From Spatholobus suberectus (lineage: Eukaryota; Streptophyta; Magnoliopsida; Fabales; Fabaceae): 64,000 nucleotides of DNA. Positions 53,398 through 64,000 of the stretch are shown here, piece after piece (within the stretch, counting starts at the first letter, position 1; the number at the start of each line of letters is the position of its first letter). The stretch covers positions 7,376,479 to 7,440,478 of the forward strand of contig CM014737.1 in assembly GCA_004329165.1 (NCBI GenBank). Reading direction: 5' to 3'. The notes beneath the pieces are model-generated. The model saw only the letters and a list, made by a program, of their open reading frames with translations. It was not told where the DNA came from and made no database searches. Both the position numbers and the translations under genes were made by a program.

Positions 53398-56100
53398 TGG
53401 CCTCGCACAAATCTTCCGATCACAATTGTGGTCATTTGGGTTTCTTTAATTAGTTTAGGTCTTTAATCAGCTTTGTGCCTCCATGTGTTGGCCGTAAAGG
53501 GCCCTCGAAAGATCATAGGGGCATTAGAGGCTGTACGGGTCCTTCAGTTGCCCCTACAGTTACCTATGGTAGGGGAAAGGGAACCGTGTCTATGAGTGAT
53601 GTGTCCATAGTCCAGGGTAGCCATGCTAGGTCGGGTGGTGTAAAAAGGACGAAGCTCCCCTTGATGATTGACCCCATGGAAAGTGTCCTAGTGCCACTTG
53701 AAAACCAAATTTGTCTTCAGAGACTTGAGATATGTTGTAATCATTTAAAGTAGTTGAAATTACCCTATGATCCTTAAGACGTTTTGGAGTACGCTAGAGC
53801 CTGGATGCAGTTCCCTAACTTATTATGTATCCTTTTTGACCTCGACAGCACTTATAGGGCAAGCGATTCTACTACGCCGAAGGAAAGGCAAATGACTATC
53901 CTGTCAACCGAGGTTGCACCCACCAAGCATATAAAGATTGTTGAACATCAGTTTCTAATCATTCTTTTGATCTTTGTGACAGGAAATGGGTAGGAACCTA
54001 AGGAATGTAGATACTACCCCGAAGGCTTATCATGAAGCTCCTAATTTGAATATTGATGAGGTAGGTAAAGAATTCTCCGGGACCTGTTCTTGCTTGAACC
54101 AAAGAAAGTTGACTGACTTATAAAGATATATTAGTCTGACCACTAATGAAGATGCCAGGGTTTGGGATATAAAGGTCCTTGGAGATGATGAAAGAATATG
54201 CCTTGAGGCTAGAATGAGAACATTGGATGTCCCTTTAAGGAAGTCACGGCACGTGAAGTCGGGTAGGTGTATCCTAATTTTTTACCAATGTACCTACCTT
54301 TTTCGAGCACCTCAAAGTTAGACTTCCTTTTTTCAGATTCTAAATTTTGGTCTTAAATTTTTTGCAAGTTTGTCCATCCCAACTTCATCCAAATTCTTGG
54401 GGTTTCATTATTGCCTTCAAGCATTATTGTAACTAGGAAGGGGTTGTTTGTACTTAGAACCTGTTCAACTATTTTTTTGCCCTAGTCTACCAAACCCTTG
54501 AGAACAAATTTTTCATAGTTTCTCTTCGGGTAATCAGAAACCATAAGTTGTTGAAGGGTTGTGAAGATTCTTATAAAGACTACAAGGATAAATACTTTTT
54601 GCTTCTTCCATGGGCAAAAAACTGGGATAGTCTATTTATTGTTTGGGGTGCAGGTGAAAATGTGAATGAACCCCCAATTTCCCCTATATTGGAATTACGA
54701 TCATTTTTGCTTAGATATGACTAAGTACCAAACTATAGAGAATGAACTTTCTTCAAAAGAGATTAAAGCTCGTGACCATTTTAAGGATTTGGCCCAGAGT
54801 GTTGGAGTCAGATCCCTTGTAAAACTCTATTAATAATCCCCTGAATGAATATCGTTGTACCATAGGTGTGTCTGATGTTTACTTTGCATTTTTTGTGTTG
54901 TTGTTCTCTTTTCTTTTGTGATGAATGCCTATTCTAAAGTTCACTAATTCTCTCATTTCACAGCTAAAGTGGCAAGGTCTAGGATGTCTAAATATTCTAA
55001 GGTGAAAGGGTAAGAGAGATAAGAAGAAGAACAAAGAAAAGGAGCTTCACAATTGATGAAATAAAGAAAGAGATTCTTGTTGGTTGTTCCCCTATCGTAG
55101 AGACAACCATCTTTAAAGAGATTTGGGGTTTACAAAAGGGCATGGGAGGAATGGAGGGCTTATTTTGTCTTATAATCCTAGGTTATTGCTAATTTGTTAT
55201 ACCTAGAAGGACTTGCGGAGGGAGAGGTCCTATGGAGATCATAGTTGAGAAAGAAGCTACCATATCTCGGTGTCAAGAGGCTGAAGAGGGTGCTTGAAAA
55301 ATGAAAGAGGACACTGAAAAAAAGGCAGGCGATCTTGAGAAGAAGGGGACCGATCTTGAATGCATTCTTGTTGTGAATACCCTGGAAAAGGGTAGGTTGG
55401 AGAAGTTGGAGAAGGATTTGACGGGTAAGTTAACCACTATCGAAGCCAAGTATGTTGAGTTGGAGTTGAAAAACTCAGACCTAGATATATGTGTCGAGAA
55501 TTTCAAGGCTAAGGTAGGACGCTGACGTAGTCCATTCCAATAGTGAGTACAAGAAAATATACCGCATCTAGTTGGACTTTATCAAAGACTCTTTTGATAA
55601 CACCATGGAGCAAGTTCGCTACCTTATTGCCTGTGATATAATTTTAAATATTGCCAACTCAAAATGCAAGATAATAGACGGTGTTTGGCATGCCTGTGTT
55701 AATGGTGAAATGGTGCCCTCCATGCGATAATTTGTGAGGTTGAGGCAAGCCATGATGATGAGACTGTCGAGGTATCAATGGATCAAAATGTCGAGGTTAC
55801 GACAATGCCTACTATTGAGATTGAAAAGTCGGTTAGAGTGGTTGCTGAAGAGTTTGAGGAGGATGCTGCAAGGCACCTTGCTGATGGTTTCATTTCTACT
55901 CCTCAACCACCACAAGTTCAACCTGAAGTTGTGAACTTAGATGCAAATAATAATTCTGAGGTTGTTGTTGTAACATCTTGGCACTTGCGAGGGGAGGGAG
56001 TGATTGCCAGTGTAAAAGAGATAAGACACAGACAAAGAGTGGCTCTTGGCAGGCTTCTAGCAAGAGGGGCACATGAATGAATTGAATACACAGTGGAATG
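53398..56100 (+). pseudogene. Antisense ORF of the Tat-type element ('putative gypsy type transposon' protein), degenerate
   Basis: Plus-strand frames, opposite to the element's pol, run from MASHKSSDH (53,398) through a basic segment to CPSQLHPNSWGFIIAF (54,371-54,418), the signature of the plant protein family known as putative gypsy type transposon (PF04195; usual form APSQLHPNSWAF). Next come DYKDKYFLLLPWAKNWDSLF (about 54,570), a Lys/Glu coiled coil (55,301-55,525) and an acidic stretch (55,778-56,080). Antisense ORFs between pol and the 3' LTR are known in Tat-lineage elements; their function is unclear. Numerous stops and short introns-like gaps make this copy non-functional. Confidence 0.65.
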
Positions 56101-56799
56101 AGAGGAATCCACCAGAAGCTGTGCAAGTATAGGACTATACAGTTGAGGATAGCTTAAAGAAATTAATAAGTGCTACCTATACCAACAAGATGCATATACT
56201 TTTCGGTAGCTTATCACTTAAGAACTCCATAGTTAAGCGTGCTTAACTTAGAACAATTCTAGGATGGGTGACCTCTTGTGAAGTTTCCAAGGAAGTATGT
56301 AAGTGAGGACAAAGTACGCTAAAAAACCTTGTGTTGGTTTGTGGGGATAGTCTTCGATCCTAAGAGCGACCAGGCATCACAGTTGTCGTTGTCGAGGTTG
56401 TTATTGATGCTACACAAAAAGAGACTTAAAGGATTGGAATGTTGGTTTTACTTTTAATACTTAATCTTAAGTTGGCCTTTATCGACCTGAACAATTTGCA
56501 TCTTCTTGAAAATTGTTGAATACTTTATGTTGTTTTAACTCAGTACAATATTTTTCTTTACCGCATTGCACCTTTGTTGCTCTTGATCATGCTTTTCTAT
56601 TTCTTCTTTGCAATGTCATTTGTCGTGCCTTTTCTTTTTTCAACTATCCATTCTTGTGTTGTGACCGCTTTCTTTTATATCTAAGTTATTTTGCATTGTC
56701 ACTTTCATCAATTTCTGTTTGTTGTTGATGCTTTATCTTTTAGCCTTGTGTTTTTGCTCTGCCTTTTATTTTTGTTCATTGCTTTAGTTGCCTCAATGA

Positions 56800-57270
56800 A
56801 CTTTGGCTTGTTCATCTCAAACCCTAGTTGGTAATCATACTTCTAGGTGACGACCTTCCAATGTTGATGTTTATTGCTTCATCGTCTCGATGAACTTTTT
56901 GCTTGTTCACCTTAAACCTTGGCCGAATTAAAATTCAGGTACTTGAGGTGACGACATTCCAACGTTGATGTTTATTGCTTTGTCGTCTTCGTAAACTTTT
57001 GCATGTTCACCTCAAAACCCGACCAGATTAAAATACGCGTACTCAAGGTAATGACCTTCTAACTTTGATGATTAATGCTTTATCGTTTCGATGAACTTTT
57101 GCTTGTTCATCTCAAAACCCAGTTGGATTAAAATCCACGTACACAAGGTAACGATCTTCCAACGTTGATATTTGATGCCTCATCATTTCATTAAACTTTT
57201 TCTTGTTCATCTCAAACCTCGGCTGGATTAAAATCCACGTACACGAGGTAGCTATCTTGTAACTCTATCT
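56800..57270. repeat. Minisatellite of about 100-bp units
   Basis: Five diverged units each contain 'cttgttcatctcaaa(a)cc', 'ggattaaaatccacgtac', 'gaggtgacgaccttccaa' and 'cgttgatgtttattgctt'. Starts near 56,808, 56,912, 57,003, 57,103 and 57,204. It lies between the antisense ORF and pol of the Tat-type element, like the minisatellite near the other Tat remnant at 17 kb. Confidence 0.75.
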
Positions 57271-57469
57271 AGACGTCTTTTTTTATTTTGCCTTTTGTTT
57301 TTTACTTGTACTTTGCTTTTAGGCCAAAAAACTCATTTTATTAATCATATGGGACAAAAATGGTACAAGAGCTACAGATTATAGTACATAACTCAACCCA
57401 CCTATTGTAAGTAAATCCTACTTACAAGTTAAGACTTGTTAAACCCTTTTTATTGCCATGCTTAGCTAT

Positions 57470-58923
57470 AATATCAATGAAGGTTGGTTTCATTCCATAT
57501 TAGCATGATGGGGATCCCAGGAAGTGTCTCCAGCACTTATGCTCCTATGTTTGGTCTTCAAGGTAACTTTGTAAGGGCCTTCTAACTTTTTTACAAGTTT
57601 CCCTTGACTGACATTTTTCCCTCCTATATCGGCCAGCCATAACACCAAATCACCAGGCTCGAACATCCAAGGTATGACCTTTTTATTAAACCTTGTTACT
57701 ACTACCTTTTTAGCACAATCTCTCTTACTACAGCGACTTCCCTTCTCTCTTCAACCATATCAAGCTCAGTGCGGATCAGGTCGTCATTATCATCTATCTT
57801 CATGTTAGCTGCTCTCCACGTCGACCCCTAATTTTTGTCGGGATCATTCCTCCATGCCGTAAGTTAGGTGGAAAAGAGACTCTTCAGTGATAGAGTAAAG
57901 GGTTGTGTGATACGCCCATAGGATATATGGTATTTTCTCAACCTAGTTTACCGAGGCACCTCTTGAGACCTCGAAGGATAATTTGATTTGTTGTTTCAAC
58001 CTGACCATTTACTTAAGAATGCTCCACTGATGTAAAGTGTTACTTTATTTTTAACCCTACTAACAAACTTTGAAAGTCTCAGTCCTTGAATTGCGTGCTG
58101 TTGTTCGACACTATTATGTATGATATTCTGAACCTGCATATGATATGCTAGAATACGAAGTTCTCCACGTTCTTATTAGTGGTAATTGCTAGTGCCTCCG
58201 CCTTTATCCATTTTGTAAAGTAATCCACTGCCATTCCTAGATACTTCACTTAGTGCGAGGCTTTCAGAAATAAATCGAGTATATATTTATCCCCCACTAT
58301 ATGAACGACCATGGGGATTTAAGCATGCTAAGTTCTTTTGGTGAAGCGAGGTGAATGTCAGAACATCTCTAACATTGGTTGCCCTTTTTCACAAACTCCA
58401 TAGCATCATTCTCTAAAATCGACCAGTAATAGTTAGCCCGAAGAATTTTCTTTGCCAAAGAACTTCCCCCAAGTTGTTATCCACAACATCCCTCGTGCAA
58501 TTTTGATAGGACTTAGTCGGATTCTGACTTTCTCAAATATCTAAGGAAGGGTTAAGAAAAACCTCTTCTATATAGCCTATCATTGGCAATGTAAAAATGT
58601 GCGGCCAATCTTTCTAACCTCCTTGCTTCTTTCTTATCCTCCGAGATAACCCCTTCTTGTTAGTAGTTAATCATGGGTGTCATCTAACTCAGCTTTACTT
58701 CTATTGCCATGACAAGTTTGGGTTCGTGGATGGTCTGTTGAATCACATATCTGTTATTGCTTGAGGATTTTATGCTTGCTAATTTGAATAGGATATCCAC
58801 CTCCGTATTCTTTTTTTTCGGGGAATGTATACAAACTCTATCATGTTGAAACTCGTAATATGATTTTGACCTTCACCAAGTAATTATGCAATATTAGTTC
58901 TTTAGCTTGATATGTTCCATTAA
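57470..58923 (-). pseudogene. Tat-lineage gypsy pol: RNase H end and integrase, degenerate
   Basis: On the minus strand, from high to low coordinates: YQAKELILHNYLVKVK (58,905), HEPKLVMAIEV and SWMTPMI, AAHFYIANDRLYRRGFS (about 58,610-58,560), ILRANYYWSILENDAMEFVK (58,445-58,385), FTKWIKAEALAITTNKNVEN (58,220-58,160; includes part of the integrase catalytic core), SLFHLTYGME (57,875-57,848) and PWMFEPGDLVLWLADIG (57,670-57,620), then EGPYKV. The motif order is normal. Stops and frameshifts are frequent, so no integrase is made. The right side is cut by the CACTA terminus at 58,924. Confidence 0.85.
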
Positions 58924-59400
58924 CACTACAACAAAATTGATATTTAACATTGGTTAAAATTGTTGCTTAATGGCAGTTTTAACCACCACTAGTGGGATTT
59001 TTGTTGGTTCAAAAACTACCGCCGATCTTGGCGATATAAAGGTGCTTAGTGACAGTTTTGAATAATTGTCAAAACAACTGCCATTAAAATATCTAGTGGT
59101 GGTTTTAAACCTCCCTTATGCTATTTTCTAAATTGTCATTATAACAACTTGTTATTACAATTTAAAAACTTTGCTGCAGTTTTAACCGCTAGTAAGTGAT
59201 TGTACTTAGCGTCAGTTGTAACCACCATTAAATTAACTTTTTTAAACTATTTCTTTTACATAACAGTGGTTTGAAACCGCCACTAAGGATAGGACATTTT
59301 TAATTACTTTTTGGAATGGCATCGCTTTGAATCGCCAACAGTATACTTAATTTTAAAAATATTATTTACTTAGCGGTAGTTTTTAACTGCCACTATATTT
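58924..59400. mobile_element. CACTA element terminus with subterminal repeats
   Basis: CACTACAACAAAATTGATAT begins at 58,924, directly after the interrupted pol. The next 450 bases repeat 'gcagttttaaccaccact', 'agtggtggttttaaac' and 'ggtttgaaaccgccacta' on both strands. The other terminus was not recognised in the window; if the element runs rightward it may include the featureless DNA to about 61.1 kb. Confidence 0.65.
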
Positions 59401-61130
59401 TTCATTTTTTTAAAACTATTATATAACATTTCAAAATAGAGTGTTGTTTCAAAGGAGAAATGATTGCAAAAATCCAACTTCAGCCAAAAACAATCATACT
59501 TTATACTAAAATTTAAAAACTAGGACCCTCAATTTTTCAATGCAAGAAAAAATAAGCATTAGCTACATATAAACAAATGCATAAACAAAAATATACACTA
59601 GATTGCTATGTGATTGTACATTAACATTTGCTTAGATTAAAAATTCCAGCACTTAATTAAGATGGGCTAAAGTCACCGTCCAGTACATCTAGGGGCTACC
59701 TAGGTAAAAACCATCCAGTAAGCATGAGGTACCTGCAATATGACTTCATTTAGATTCAAAGGAATGGTTGATTATAAATGGAGGCTAAAGAAATTTCTAG
59801 CTTTGTAAACTAACCAATAGTGGGATTCTAATTCTGAACAAGTAATTGACAATTACATTCAAGGATGCAACTTTACAAGTATATATAGGTGCACAAAAAA
59901 TATAATTTAGAGGCATTTGAAAAAACTCATACTAAGCTTTTTTGAACTTAAATATGAATATAATTTATAACTCTTATAAACTCTTTTAAATAGGTCAATA
60001 AGTTTTAGTACCTTATCAAAATAAGTCCTATTTAAAAATATTTAATAATTTAAAAATAAGTCTTTTAATAGACATAAACTATGATAAAAACTTATTGAAT
60101 AGGCACTTAAGTTGCTTATCCAAAGATCAAATAGTATAACAAATAGCCAACTTAAAAGGATCGCTTATCTTAACATCGAGGTTGAAATCCCTCAAAATTA
60201 GAGCGTCTACATTGGGAAGGAAGGAAGTTGAAGTTAATCTAAATCACCTTAGAGCCAAAGGATTCCCACTATTCCCACTAACAATATGTATGTGACGAAG
60301 TAGTGTACTATGAGATGATCTTTAATTATACACAGATTTAACATAATATTCCTAATATTGTACCTAAAACAAAGGAGAATAGAGGCTTCAACATCAAAGA
60401 ACAACAAAGAAAACACCAAATAAGAAAATGGGAGAATCAAGTGACCAGGTACTATCCATTCAAAAAAATGCAATACATATATCTAAGCATTGTCATAAAA
60501 TTCTCTAAAAAGTAGAAACATTACTAATTTATTTTAAAGGAATGTCTATAAACTCAAAACAACCTTAGGGTGGTACAAAATAACATTAAGATTTTAAATC
60601 AATTCAAATTCGTATACATTTATAAAACTAGTTATAAAACCTAAACAGTTCTGAACTTGTCATCTAGCTTGGCATACAGCCTTGTAAGGTGTTGATACTT
60701 GATAATAAATTAAGAGCTATCTTGCACAACACATCAACATCCATGCTCACCATGGTTTTATTACTTATAGGCTATAAGGAAGCACCAAACCACATTCTAT
60801 TAACCTTATTTTATATAAATAATAATGGTAACAGTATCCAGCAAAGTTCTATATAAAAGACAAAACTACATACTTGCCTCATTTCAAAAAGAGATGAAAC
60901 AACTTGAAGGAATGAGAATCCACCGATTTTAGATAGCCAGCTTCATATTAATCTTTTGGTGAGGATCATAGCCTATGAGCTTGAAATTAGTAGCCACAAA
61001 AGAATTTATATCTTTCTTCTTTGGATTTATCTTCAAAGTCTACATTGAGTTAATTAAAGGAGTCATTGTAGGAAAAAGAGTCAAAAGACAACCTAAAAGA
61101 AGAGCTAAACATTACACATACTATGGCACA
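59400..61130. other. AT-rich DNA, possibly CACTA interior
   Basis: No coding motif recognised. 59,930-60,130 has MITE-like 'ttataaactctt...aataagtttt' strings. No pol sequence reappears here, so the right-hand end of the insertion at 58,924 cannot be placed. Confidence 0.3.
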
Positions 61131-61843
61131 TAACAAGTGGTCCTTTTAAGTTGGCTCCTAATTTTTTTGTATTTTCACTTTTGTCCCTATATAATTGCCA
61201 ACTGGTCCTTGAATATTTTCTTTTTTGGACGTTCAATTTTTTATTTGCAAAAACGCCCCAACTCTCTCCAAACAAAATTTTTAAGATCTAACAAGTGTTC
61301 TACTACAAAAATCTCAAGAACACCTCAAGAACACTATGAGTGTTCTTCCCCTATTTCAAAATTCAAAACTCTAAAATTCAATCTAAATCCCTAATCCACT
61401 AAATTTCACCTCAAATCAAGTATCTAGATGTAAAACAACTCATAAGAAGTATAAATCTAACACCAAAACATCCACTAACATGGAATCAAGTGGATCAAAA
61501 TGTAGATCTACACATGAACACAATAAGAACAAGATGAACACAACTACAAAATTTGACATGAAATTTGAAGGAAACAAGAAGAAATTGACACCAAAAAGAC
61601 TAGATGGACACAAACCAAAAAAGTAAGACACAAGAATTATGTAAGACTCACAAATTTGCTAAATTTGCAACTAGTAGTAGCACTGATGCGCACTCGCTCA
61701 GCAGGTTATGTAGGCCGCCCGACAGTCACGAACCCAAAATTGGAACTATGAAATCAGCTTTGCACGAACCACTTCTAGCTACTTGCAGTACAAAATTGAC
61801 ATAAAAATTTGGCACAATTGGATGTGTAATTGGTGTTAAATTT
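61130..61843 (-). other. Leader-like region left of a primer-binding site
   Basis: Follows the primer site at 61,844-61,858 on the minus strand and would be the leader of a retroelement; contains only short frames (for example 61,631-61,440 minus) without Gag motifs. Confidence 0.3.
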
Positions 61844-61858
61844 GGCTCTAGATACCAA
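61844..61858 (-). promoter_or_regulatory. Primer-binding-site-like sequence
   Basis: The minus strand reads TTGGTATCTAGAGCC, one substitution from TTGGTATCAGAGCC-like Met-tRNA primer sites with one extra base. It adjoins the inner end of the LTR-like unit at 61,861. Confidence 0.5.
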
Positions 61859-61860
61859 TT

Positions 61861-62390
61861 GATGTAGTCCCAATCTCGGATCTTAATTTTCAACACCAAA
61901 AGTATCAAAATTGAAACCAAAATTGAAAGAAAGAAAAAGCAGAATAGGTGAGAAATGGTAAGAACTGATACCACAATCTGAAGATTGATAAGTCGAGCAG
62001 GATTCGTCATAAAGAATAGAATTCTTTGATAAGAATCTAAAGGTTCAAAGAAAGAACCAAGAGGAGCAATGCTCACTCAATTAGCACAAAGCTAATCACA
62101 TTCAATAATGCCAAAAGTTTTTACAAGTGGTCCTAAAGGCCTATTTATACTACAACTAATAAAAAGGCCAAACAACTAAAAAGGCCCAATACAAGTCATA
62201 TTAGGCCCAAACAAAGCAAACTAAAATATAATCTAAAAACTAAAATAACTAAAGTCCATATAGCACCTAATTAAACAACACTTAGGCGCATTCACAATAT
62301 CTACAAGAAGCCCAACAAGGCCCAATAACAAAAATCCTAAAAGACAATTAACAAGATAGCTAAGCCCCTCCAAGACCTCTATCATCATGT
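61861..62390 (-). mobile_element. LTR-like unit of a minus-strand retroelement
   Basis: On the minus strand the unit holds 'ggcccaatac'-type strings, a TATA box GTATAAATAGGCC (about 62,141-62,153), and ends GGACTACATCA before the primer-like site. Its upstream border touches the truncated copia reverse transcriptase at about 62,395. No second copy is in the window, so the LTR call rests on the TATA box, terminal CA and primer site only. Confidence 0.5.
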
Positions 62391-62394
62391 CCTT

Positions 62395-63995
62395 TTTTCA
62401 CGTAACCACAAGGTTCTTCCACAAAAACCTCCTATTGCAACTCACCATGTAAAAATGCTAATTTCACGTCTAATTGGTAGAGAGTCCATCCCTTTTTAGT
62501 AGCAAGTGCAATGACCAAACAAATTGTTTCCATGTGTGCAACAGGTGCAAATACTTTTGTATAGTCTATTCCATATTGCTGAGTATACCCTTTTGCTACA
62601 AGTCGGGCTTTGTGTTTGGCTACTACCCCATGTTCATTGAATTTAGTCTTATATATCCATTTTACCCCAACTACCTTTTTGCCCTTAGGTAACTTAACCA
62701 ATATCCAATGTACATGTTTTTTTTTCAATAGCTTCTATTTTTGCATCCATGCATTGCTCTCTTCCATTTATAACTCTTCACTGTATCTTCAAAATGTAGA
62801 GGATCAACTACTGCAAACATGGCCAAAAAAGCTTCATGATCTTCTTCAAAAAGTCCTTCTCCTGTTTCATAATCTTGCATCCATACTAGTGGTCTTCTAT
62901 TCCTCCCTTCATTTGAACTAGGAGAGCTTTCATCAACAAGAATCTTCTATATTAGCATCACAATCAGATTCATTTCCCTTTGCATTATAATCAAAAACGC
63001 CTTCTTTTCTCTCTACTGATCTTCACCCTAATCAAGGTCATATATGATTCCATTTCTTGTCTTCTTGGAATACAACATCCCTACCTATTATGATCCTTTG
63101 TGAATTTGGATCATAAAGTCTATAAGCTTTTGACTCTTCATTAACGCCTAACAAAACACAACTGAAACTCTTATCAACCAACTTACTTCTTTTACTATCA
63201 GGCATGTACATGAGCAATACATCCAAAAACTCAAAACTACTCAACTAAGGGCTTGACTCCACTCCAAACTTCTTCTAGCGTTTTATTTCTCATTACTAAT
63301 GTAGGACTCCAATTTAAGACATGCACAACCCAATTTATTGCTTCAAGCCAAAAGGTTTTGGGAATTTTCTGTCCCTATACAAACCATATTCATAATAGTT
63401 CTATTTTTTCGCTCCACAACACCATTTTGCTATGGTGTGTATGCTACTGTCAATTTCCTCTATATGCCATTTATATCACAAAAATTGGTGAATTCTTGTG
63501 ATGTAAACTCTCTCCTTGATCAGTATGTAGGCCTTTGACAAACAAGTTTGTTTCCTTCTCAACATGAGTCTTTAATCTTTTAAAAATAACAAGAGCCTCT
63601 GACTTTTCTACTAAAAAATAAACCCATGTTTTCCTACTAAAGTCATTAATGAATGTAATCAAATACCATTTTTTGCTATTAGATGCAGGTTTGATTAGTC
63701 CACAAATATCAACATGTACTAATTAAAGAATTTTTGAAGCTCTCCAGGTGCTCTTCTTTGGAAATGCATCCCTGTGTTGCTTTCCTACTAGGTAGTCCTT
63801 GCATAACTTTGTGGGTGATTTTAATTGTGGTGAACCAGTCACCATCTCCTTTTGTTGAAGTGTCCTTAACCCCTTTAAGCTCAAGTGTCCATATTTTAGT
63901 GCCAAAGTTATTCCATATCTTTTGTAATTGTGTTGAAACAGTTAGATGTGACAAGTTGAGATGTAGCATGCAAGATTAACATCCGATTGGAAGAC
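62395..63995 (-). pseudogene. Ty1/copia pol: integrase and reverse transcriptase, truncated at both ends
   Basis: Minus strand, high to low: GKQHRDAFPKKSTWRASKIL (63,770-63,725), the Gag-pre-integrase zinc region end; LVHVDICGLIKPAS-like sequence and FINDFSRKTWVYFLVEKSEA (63,655-63,595), the integrase core, with TDQGE; DVLLMYMPDSKRSKLVDKSF (63,220-63,160) and YRLYDPNSQRIIIGRDVVF; then reverse transcriptase WILVKLPKGKKVVGVKWIYK (62,710-62,650), KARLVAKGYTQQYGIDYTKV, FAPVAHMETI and YQLDVKLAFLHGEL (62,475-62,432). The conserved RT catalytic YVDD region and RNase H are absent: the frame ends near 62,395. Several stops and frameshifts separate the blocks. Gag lies beyond the right edge. Confidence 0.88.
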
Positions 63996-64000
63996 AACTT

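Noticed and set aside
55896..56126. Minus frames opposite the acidic antisense-ORF tail
   Set aside because: They mirror the plus-strand coding-like sequence and show no motif.

Overview
This window looks like plant nuclear DNA. It is AT-rich and holds no intact protein-coding gene that I can recognise. Remnants of plant-specific families are everywhere: Ty3/gypsy elements of Tekay and Tat type, Ty1/copia, CACTA (TNP2 and PTTA proteins), hAT, Tourist and Mutator-like elements, plant mobile domain (PMD), and fragments of ERF, RAV and NAC transcription factors and of phosphoenolpyruvate carboxylase. The solo copia LTR, the Tat-type LTRs with '...gcgttggagtgtctttgca...' ends and the 'ggtttaattac...ggtccctatag' element suggest a legume, perhaps soybean-like. 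That attribution is inference.

Layout. 0-1 kb: a minus-strand promoter-like edge (possible gene leaving the window) and a decayed Tat-type LTR. 2.4-4.5 kb: a small CACTA element, then a 1.1-kb Tourist-like element carrying an array of TTCGAA palindromes. 4.5-9 kb: block A of an old segmental duplication, with a hAT element bounded by a perfect 8-bp target duplication. 9-13 kb: AT-rich short tandem and dispersed repeats. 13.5-15.1 kb: a CACTA PTTA gene remnant split by a solo copia LTR with a clean 5-bp target duplication. 15.3-19 kb: start of block B, a cluster of Tourist-like MITEs, a SINE-like piece, a ~75-bp minisatellite and a Tat LTR. 20.5-29.7 kb: the rest of block B, with a foldback element, a RAV pseudogene, a multi-exon pseudogene of unknown function and a 2.18-kb Mutator-like element inserted with an exact 9-bp target duplication. 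31-35.6 kb: a decayed Tekay/Del-type gypsy element. 35.8-39.5 kb: a CACTA end, a plant viral movement-protein-like fragment and a degenerate CACTA element with TNP2. 40.2-41.2 kb: a ~960-bp inverted repeat. 41.5-42.7 kb: a second member of the Mutator-like family seen at 26-28 kb, this one holding a PMD fragment. 44-51.8 kb: block C, an inverted copy of blocks A and B, carrying PEPC, NAC and two ERF fragments. 52.4-58.9 kb: a minus-strand Tat-lineage gypsy element with a decayed antisense ORF, cut by a CACTA end. 61.8-64 kb: a minus-strand copia element running off the window.

Two things deserve most attention. First, a family of Mutator-like elements (26,047-28,226 and 41,503-42,655) shares a GGC...ACCA...TAGTA terminus, 9-bp target duplications and arms built from spaced GGCGCC-type palindromes; one copy carries a plant-mobile-domain fragment. 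Second, the three blocks A, B and C are copies of one ancestral segment, so each supplies an 'empty site' that dates and proves insertions in the others. All coding calls were made by eye from translated motifs; no database search was run.
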